Shown here: in pieces, positions 58,370 to 64,000 of the stretch | How the letters are laid out: each line of letters begins with the position of its first letter | How positions within the stretch are numbered: position 1 is the stretch's first letter | Source of the DNA: Cynocephalus volans | Taxonomy: Eukaryota > Chordata > Mammalia > Dermoptera > Cynocephalidae | DNA: 64,000 bases | Reading direction: 5' to 3' | Assembly: GCF_027409185.1 (NCBI RefSeq) | Contig: NC_084468.1 | Location: forward strand, 144,992,001 to 145,056,000 | Made by a program: the position numbers and the translations under genes | Notes under the pieces: model-generated | Seen by the model: only the letters and a program-made list of their open reading frames with translations | Databases searched by the model: none | What the model was told of the DNA's origin: nothing

Positions 58370-59364
58370 ATGAATAAACATCAAAGAAAAGATACCAGAA
58401 ATATGAAAAATCAAGAAAGTACACCACCAAAGGGTAATAACTCTCAAGATCTAGATCCTACAGAACAAGAAGCCCTTGAAATGTCTGACAAGGAATTTTG
58501 AGTGATAATTCTAAGGAAACTAAATGAGATACAAGACAACTCAGCTAGACAACATGATGAAATGAGGAAAAGTATACAGGACCTGAAAGAAGAAATGTAC
58601 AAGGACATCAATGCCCTGAAAAAAAAAAAATGAAGCAGAGCTTGCCAAACTGAAGAATTTATTCAGTGAAATAAAAAACACAACGGAGAGTTTAACCAGC
58701 AGGCTTATGGAAGTTGAAGAGAGAACCTCTGAACTTGAAGATGGGCTGTTTGAGATAACACAGGCAGACAAAATAAAAAAAAAGAAAGAAAGAAAAAAGA
58801 ATCAAAGGCATTGAAGAAAATTTGAGAGATAACAGACAACCTTAAGTGCTCAAATATACGAGTCATAGGTATTCCAGAATGGGAGGAAAAAGGAGCTTGC
58901 ATTGAAAGCATGTTCAACAAAATAGTGGCAGAAAAATTCCCAGGTATAGGAAAAATCACAAACCTTCAGATCCAGGAAGCTCAAAGATAACCAACTGTAT
59001 TCAAAACAAAAAGGTCTTCTCCAAGACATGTTATAGTCATATTGGCAAATCTCAAAGACAAAGAGAGAATCTTAAAAGCTGCAAGAGAAAAGCGTCAAAT
59101 CACCTATAAGGGAGCCCCAATCAGACTAACATCAGACTTTTCATCACAAACCGTAAAAGCCAGAAAAGAATGGGATGATATATCAAAATACTAAAAGACA
59201 GAGATTGCCAGCCAAGAATACTCTACCTGGCAAGGCTATCCTTCCAAAATGAAGGGCAAATAGTATATGTCTTAGACAAACAAAAACTGTGAGAGTTCAC
59301 CACCACACGACCACCCTTACAAGAAATTCTCAAGGGAGTACTGGGTTTGGTATCTGAAAAATAA
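58370..59364 (+). pseudogene. L1 ORF1 (RNA-binding protein), broken
   Basis: ORF1p coats L1 RNA. The frame starts at ATG 58370 and would end near the taa at 59362, close to the usual length of about 338 codons. An in-frame TGA occurs at codon 44 (58499-58501), and frameshifts follow, including a 12-13 A run at 58619. The C-terminal half is recognisable in pieces: IGIPEWEEKG, EKFPGIGKIT, PRHVIVILANLKDKERILKA, GAPIRLTSDFS. Confidence 0.88.
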
Positions 59365-59554
59365 CTACCACTGCCATAAAATCCCAAGAAAAATCAAAAC
59401 CCACTAGCATAATAAAAAAGGCATTCATGAAGAGAAAACAAACAAACAAAAAGGATGTCTACAACACAAGGAACCAACAAACACAGAAAACAAACAGTAA
59501 ATCAGAAAGCAAGGAAGAAAAGACACCTAAGACAGCCAAACAATAATCAATAAG

Positions 59555-62500
59555 ATGGTAGGAATAAATCAACACTTTTCAATAACAACTCTTAATGTAA
59601 AAGGCTTAAATTCCCCAATCAAAAGACACAGACTGGCTGACTGGATTAAAAAGGATGACCCAACTATATGCTTGCTGCCTTCAACAGACCCCCCTGACCC
59701 ATAAAGACTCACATAGACTAAGAGTGAAAGGATAGAGAAAGATTTACCATGCAAACAAAAATGAAAAACGAGCTGGAGTAGCTATTCTTATATCTGATAA
59801 AATAGACTTTAAACTAAAAGCCATAAAAAGAGACAATGAGGGACACTATGTAATGATAAAAGGATTGATCCATCAAGAGGACATAACAATCATAAATATA
59901 TACGCACCCAATGTTGGAGCAGCCAGATTTATAAAACAAACTCTATTAGACTTAAAGAAGGAAATAGACACTAATACCATAATAGCAGGGGACCTGAACA
60001 CCCCACTGTCAATATTGGACAGATCATCTAGGCAAGAATCAGCAAAGAAACACAAGATCTAAACAACTTTCTAGACCACTTGGACTTGGCAGATATCTCC
60101 AGAACATTCCATCCAACAACTTCAGAATATTTACTCTTCTCATTAGCACATGGATCATTCTCCAGGATAGATCACATATTAGGTCACAAATCAAGACTCA
60201 ACAAGTTCAAAAAATTTGGAATTATCCCATGTATTTTCTCAGACCACAATGGATTAAAATTAGAAATCAATAAAAAACGAAATTCTGGAAACTATACAAA
60301 CACAGGGAAATAAAAAAGCATTCTACTTAATGACACATGGGTCCAAGAAAAATCAAACAGGAAATCAAAGAATTTATTGAAACTAATGAAAACAATGATA
60401 CATCACCTAAAACCTGTGGGATATTGCAAAAGCAGTACTAAGGGGGAAATTTATTGCATTAAATGTTTACTTCAAAAGAACGGAAAGATGGCAAGTGAAC
60501 AACCTAATACTTCACCACAAAGAACTAGAAAAACAAGAAGAATCCAAACCTAAAGTTAGCAGACAGAAAGAAATCATTAAGAAAAGAACAGAACTTAATG
60601 AAATTGAAACCCAAAAAACTATACAAAAGATCAATGAATCAAAAAGCTGCTTTTTTGAAAAGATAAATAAAATTGACAAACCATTAGCATGGCTAACTAA
60701 AAAAAGAAGAGAGAAGATCCAAATAACAAAAATTAGTATGAAAAAGGTGATATTACAACTAATACCTCTGAAATACACGGAATCATTTGAGACTACTATA
60801 AACAACTATATGCCAACAAATTTGAACATCTGGAGGAAATGGATAAATTTCTGGACACACACAAGATCCCAAAACTGAGCCATGAAGATGTAGAAAATCT
60901 GAACAGACCAATAACAATAAAGGAGATTGAAGCTGTTATCAGAAGGCTCCCAACAAAGAAAAGCCCAGGACCAGATAGACTCACAGCAGAATTTTACCAA
61001 ACATTCAAAGAGGAATTGACACCGTTTCGTAACAAACTTTTCCAAAAGATTGAAACAGACGCAAATCTCCCAAACTCATTCTATGAAGCAAACATCATCC
61101 TGATACCAAAACTATGTAAAGATAAAACCAAAAAAGAAAACATCAGGCCAATATCCTTGATGAATATAGATGCAAAAATCCTCACTAAAATACTAGCAAA
61201 CAGAATACAGCAACACATACATAAAATTATTCATCACAATCAAGTGGGATTCATCTCAGGGATGCAACGCTGGTTCAGCATACGCGAATCAATAAATGTG
61301 ATACACCATTTTATAAAATAAAATGCAAGGACCATATTGTCATCTCTATAGATGCTGAAAAAGCATTTGATAAAATTCAACATTTACTCATGATAAAGAC
61401 CCTCTATAAGTTACGTATAGATGGAAAGTATCTCAACATAATTAAAGCCATGTATGATAAACCCACTGCCAAAATCATCCTGAATGGGGAAAAGCTGAAA
61501 GCCTTTCCTTAAGAACAGGAACTAGACAAGGATAGTGTTGGAAGTTCTAGCCAGAGCAATCAGAGAAGAGAAGGAAATAAAGGGCTTCCAGATTGCAAAA
61601 GATGAAGTCAAACTGTCCCTGTTTGCAGATGATATGATCCTATATATCAAACAGTCTAAAGACTCTACAAAAAAAACTCTTGGAGTTGGTAAATGATTTC
61701 AGCAAAGTAGCAGGATTCAAAATCAACACACAAAAATCTGTAGCATTTCTATTCTCCAATAGTGAACATGCAGAAAGGGAAATCAAGAAAGCTTGCTCAT
61801 TTACAATAGCCACCAAAAAAATAAAATACTTAGGAATTGAGTAAACCAAGGACAAGAAAAATCTCTATAATGAGAATTACAAACCACGGCTGAGAGAAAT
61901 TAGAGAGGATACAAGAAGATGGAAAGATATCCCATGCTCTTGGATTGGTAGAATCAACATAGTGAAAATGTCAATACTACCCAAAGTGATCTACAAATTC
62001 AATGCAATCCCCACCAAAATTCCAAGGACATTTTTCTCAGAAATGGAAAGAACTGTCCAGACTTTTATATTAAATAACAAAAGACCACACATAGCCAAAG
62101 CAACCCTGAGCAAAAATAATAAAGCTGGAGGCATAACACTACCTGACTTTAAACTATACCACAAAGCTATAATAACCAAAACAGTATGGTACAGGGATAC
62201 AAATGGACGCAATGATCAATGGAATAGAATAGATAATCCAGAAATCAACCCACACACCTACAGCCATCTGTTCTTTGACAAAGGCACCAAGCCTATACAC
62301 TGGGGAAGAGACTGCCTCTTCAGCAAATTATGCTGGGAGAACTGTATATCCATATGGAGGAGAATGAAACTAGACCCATACTTCTCACCATATACTAAAA
62401 TCAACTCAAAATGGATTAAAGAATTCAATATACACCCTGAAACAATAAAACTTCTTAAAGAAAACATAGAAGAAACACTTCAGGAAGTAGGACTGGGCAC

Positions 62501-63351
62501 AGACTTCATGAATATGACCCCAAATGCATGGACAGCCAAAGGAAAAATAAACAAATGGGATTATATCAAACTAAAAAGCTTCTCCACAGCAAAAGAAACA
62601 ATTAACAGAGTTAAAAGACAAACAACAGAGTGGGAGAAAATATTTGCAAAATATACATCTGACAAAGGATTAATATCTAGACTATACAAGGAACTGAAAC
62701 AACTTTACAAGAAAAAAACAAGCAACCCAATTAAAAAATGGGCAAAAGAGTTAAATAGGCATTTCTCTAAGGAAGATATATGAATGGCCAAAAGACATAT
62801 GAAAAGTGGTCAACATCACTCAGCATCCGGAAAATGCAAATCAAAACCACAGTGAGATACCATCTAACCCCAGTTAGGATGGCTAAAATCCAAAAGACTC
62901 TGAACGATAAATGCTGGCGAAATTGCAGAGAAAAAGGAACTCTCAGACATTGTTGATGGGACTGCAAAATGGTGCAGCCTCTATGGGAAATAGCATGGAG
63001 GTTCCTCAAACAATTGCAGATAGAGCTACCTTATGACCCAGCTATCCCACTGCTGGGAATATACCCAGAGGAATGGAAATCATCAAGTCGAAGGTATACC
63101 TGTTCCCCAATGTTCATCGCAGCACTGTTTACAGTAGGCAAGAGTTGGAACCAGCCCAAATGTCCATCATCAAATGAGTGGATATGGAAAATGTGGTACA
63201 TCTACACAATGGAATACTACTCAGGTATAAAAAGAATGAAATACTGCCATTTGCAATGACATGGATGGACCTAGAGATAATTATATTAAGTGAAACGAGT
63301 CAGGCACAGAAAGAGAAATATCACATGTTTTCACTTATTGGTGGGATTTAA
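59555..63351 (+). pseudogene. L1 ORF2 (endonuclease-reverse transcriptase), broken
   Basis: ORF2p nicks the target and copies L1 RNA. The frame starts at ATG 59555 (MVGINQHFSITTLNVKGLNS) and ends at taa 63349-63351. An in-frame stop lies at codon 50. Endonuclease text is visible (INIYAPNVGAARFIKQ; IIAGDLNTPLS; FSRIDHILGH; SDHNGLKLE). The reverse transcriptase follows: [27 protein letters not shown]-type text ([17 protein letters not shown]), then [12 protein letters not shown] across a frameshift near 61312. The FADD catalytic motif is at 61622-61633. Sequence next to 61530 is missing about a dozen codons between GTRQG-type text and the following [13 protein letters not shown] text. A long open stretch (61962-62783) covers the C-terminal part, including [17 protein letters not shown] and [17 protein letters not shown]. 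Confidence 0.93.
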
Positions 63352-63592
63352 AAATAAATAAATAAATTCACACACACAAAATACCAGGGGGAGGGAGGGA
63401 GAAGACATAACAATTACAATTCCTTGAAATTGATACAACAAGCAAACAGAAAGGACATTGTTGGGAGGGAGGGGGGATGGGGGGAGGGAGGGGAGAGAGG
63501 GAGTAGGGAGGGAGGTTTTGGTAAGTGGCACAATAATCAATCACATTGTATAGTGACAAAATAAAAGAAAAGAAAAGAAAAGAAAAATAAAA
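63352..63592 (+). repeat. L1 3' UTR with G-rich tract and (AAAAG)n tail
   Basis: Short A-rich start, a G-rich purine tract (63461-63515, with gggagggaggggggatgggg) and an AAAAG-repeat tail (63559-63592). A G-rich polypurine tract is a standard L1 3' UTR feature that can form G-quadruplexes. The minus-strand frames at 63331-63559 are its reverse. Confidence 0.85.
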
Positions 63593-63846
63593 GCATTATA
63601 TTACTGCACATGTAATGTTACTTGCTTATAACAGAAAATACTTGTTTTTTTCTATCTTCCCATCCATTGTGTCATTGTCGTCACTTTGTCTTATTCATAA
63701 GCTTACAGAACTGTGTTTATCTGTATAAAAGCATGCATAATTTCATACATTGTTACTACTGTTATTGTATACAACCTGTTATCTGTTAGAATCAATTAAG
63801 AATAAGAAAAATAAAAGTTTTTATTTTACCTCCAAAAAGAAAAAAA
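63593..63846 (+). other. Apparent L1 3' transduced segment
   Basis: Unique-looking sequence between the L1 tail and a second A-rich tail (ccaaaaagaaaaaaataaa). It contains AATAAA (aaaaataaaagttttt) upstream of that tail. It lies inside the target duplication, so it came in with the L1, probably by read-through at the source locus. Confidence 0.65.
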
Positions 63847-63863
63847 TAAAGTGGCTCTGGTTA

Positions 63864-64000
63864 TGTTACAGGTCTATTATTCCTGCCTTTTAAGTATAAG
63901 AAAAAGGGGAAAGGGCGGAGGTCTCATTCTTATGAAGCTACTTCCTGCTGGAGATGGATGAAATATGGAAAAAATAAAAGATTCAGGTGGTAGGGTATTG
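63864..64000. other. Right edge, nothing recognised
   Basis: Short unassigned flank after the L1 target duplication. Confidence 0.4.

Larger units (their letters stand above)
57849..63846 (+). mobile_element. Near-full-length L1 retrotransposon with 3' transduction
   Basis: About 6.0 kb and structurally complete: 5' UTR with tandem units, ORF1, ORF2, 3' UTR, A-rich tail, then about 250 bp of extra DNA and a second A-rich tail. A 17-bp duplication with two mismatches flanks it: taaagtggtgctggtta (57832-57848) and taaagtggctctggtta (63847-63863). Both reading frames are broken, so it is not active. The 5' UTR may be shortened, since it starts inside the repeated units. Confidence 0.88.

Noticed and set aside
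57849..63846. An active L1
   Set aside because: ORF1 has a stop at codon 44 and frameshifts; ORF2 has a stop at codon 50, a frameshift near 61312 and a deletion in the reverse transcriptase.

Overview
This is a mammalian nuclear DNA window with one protein-coding gene, the neuropeptide Y receptor Y5 gene (NPY5R), and about 50 kb of intergenic DNA built largely from layered retrotransposons. The receptor's coding sequence is close to the primate form. The short interspersed repeats are tRNA-Ile-like SINEs, including one very young copy, of a type I associate with colugos (Dermoptera, Galeopterus/Cynocephalus). The host is therefore most likely a colugo, or at least a euarchontan mammal. That attribution rests on recognised sequence, not on a search.

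Layout. 1-7.0 kb: old repeats (L2-like, LTR-like, MIR), one SINE and a complete MER2 DNA transposon. 7.03-7.20 kb: a long (TC)n(CA)n microsatellite. 7.34-8.66 kb: a strong CpG island, the likely NPY5R promoter and, by analogy with human, part of the shared NPY1R/NPY5R control region. 8.66-13.61 kb: 5' UTR introns with one candidate noncoding exon. 13.611-~15.29 kb: the exon carrying the whole intact NPY5R reading frame (13620-14960) and the 3' UTR. NPY1R coding exons are not in the window and should lie beyond the left edge.

15.3-64 kb: no further host gene seen. The larger residents are 5'-truncated L1 copies on both strands, MaLR LTRs (MLT1, MST/THE1-like), a MER5-type element, two mariner-like palindromic MITEs, three solo LTRs with clean target-site duplications, a Tigger/pogo relic split by an L1, and a structurally near-full-length but mutated L1 (57.85-63.85 kb) with tandem 5' UTR units, ORF1, ORF2 and an apparent 3' transduction.

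The least ordinary item is a ~1.8 kb minus-strand insertion at 30.96-32.75 kb. It has an L1-like 5' UTR, a GC-rich tandem array of ~101-112 bp units, a long pyrimidine tract ending in AG, and an AT-rich tail with AATAAA and poly(A). It may be a prematurely ended L1 transcript, an internally rearranged L1, or a non-autonomous composite retroelement. Other points of note are an exact 131-bp tandem duplication beside a young SINE, a SINE flanked by A-tracts on both sides inside one target duplication, and a ~245-bp GGAA/GGGA microsatellite that grew inside an L1 3' end.
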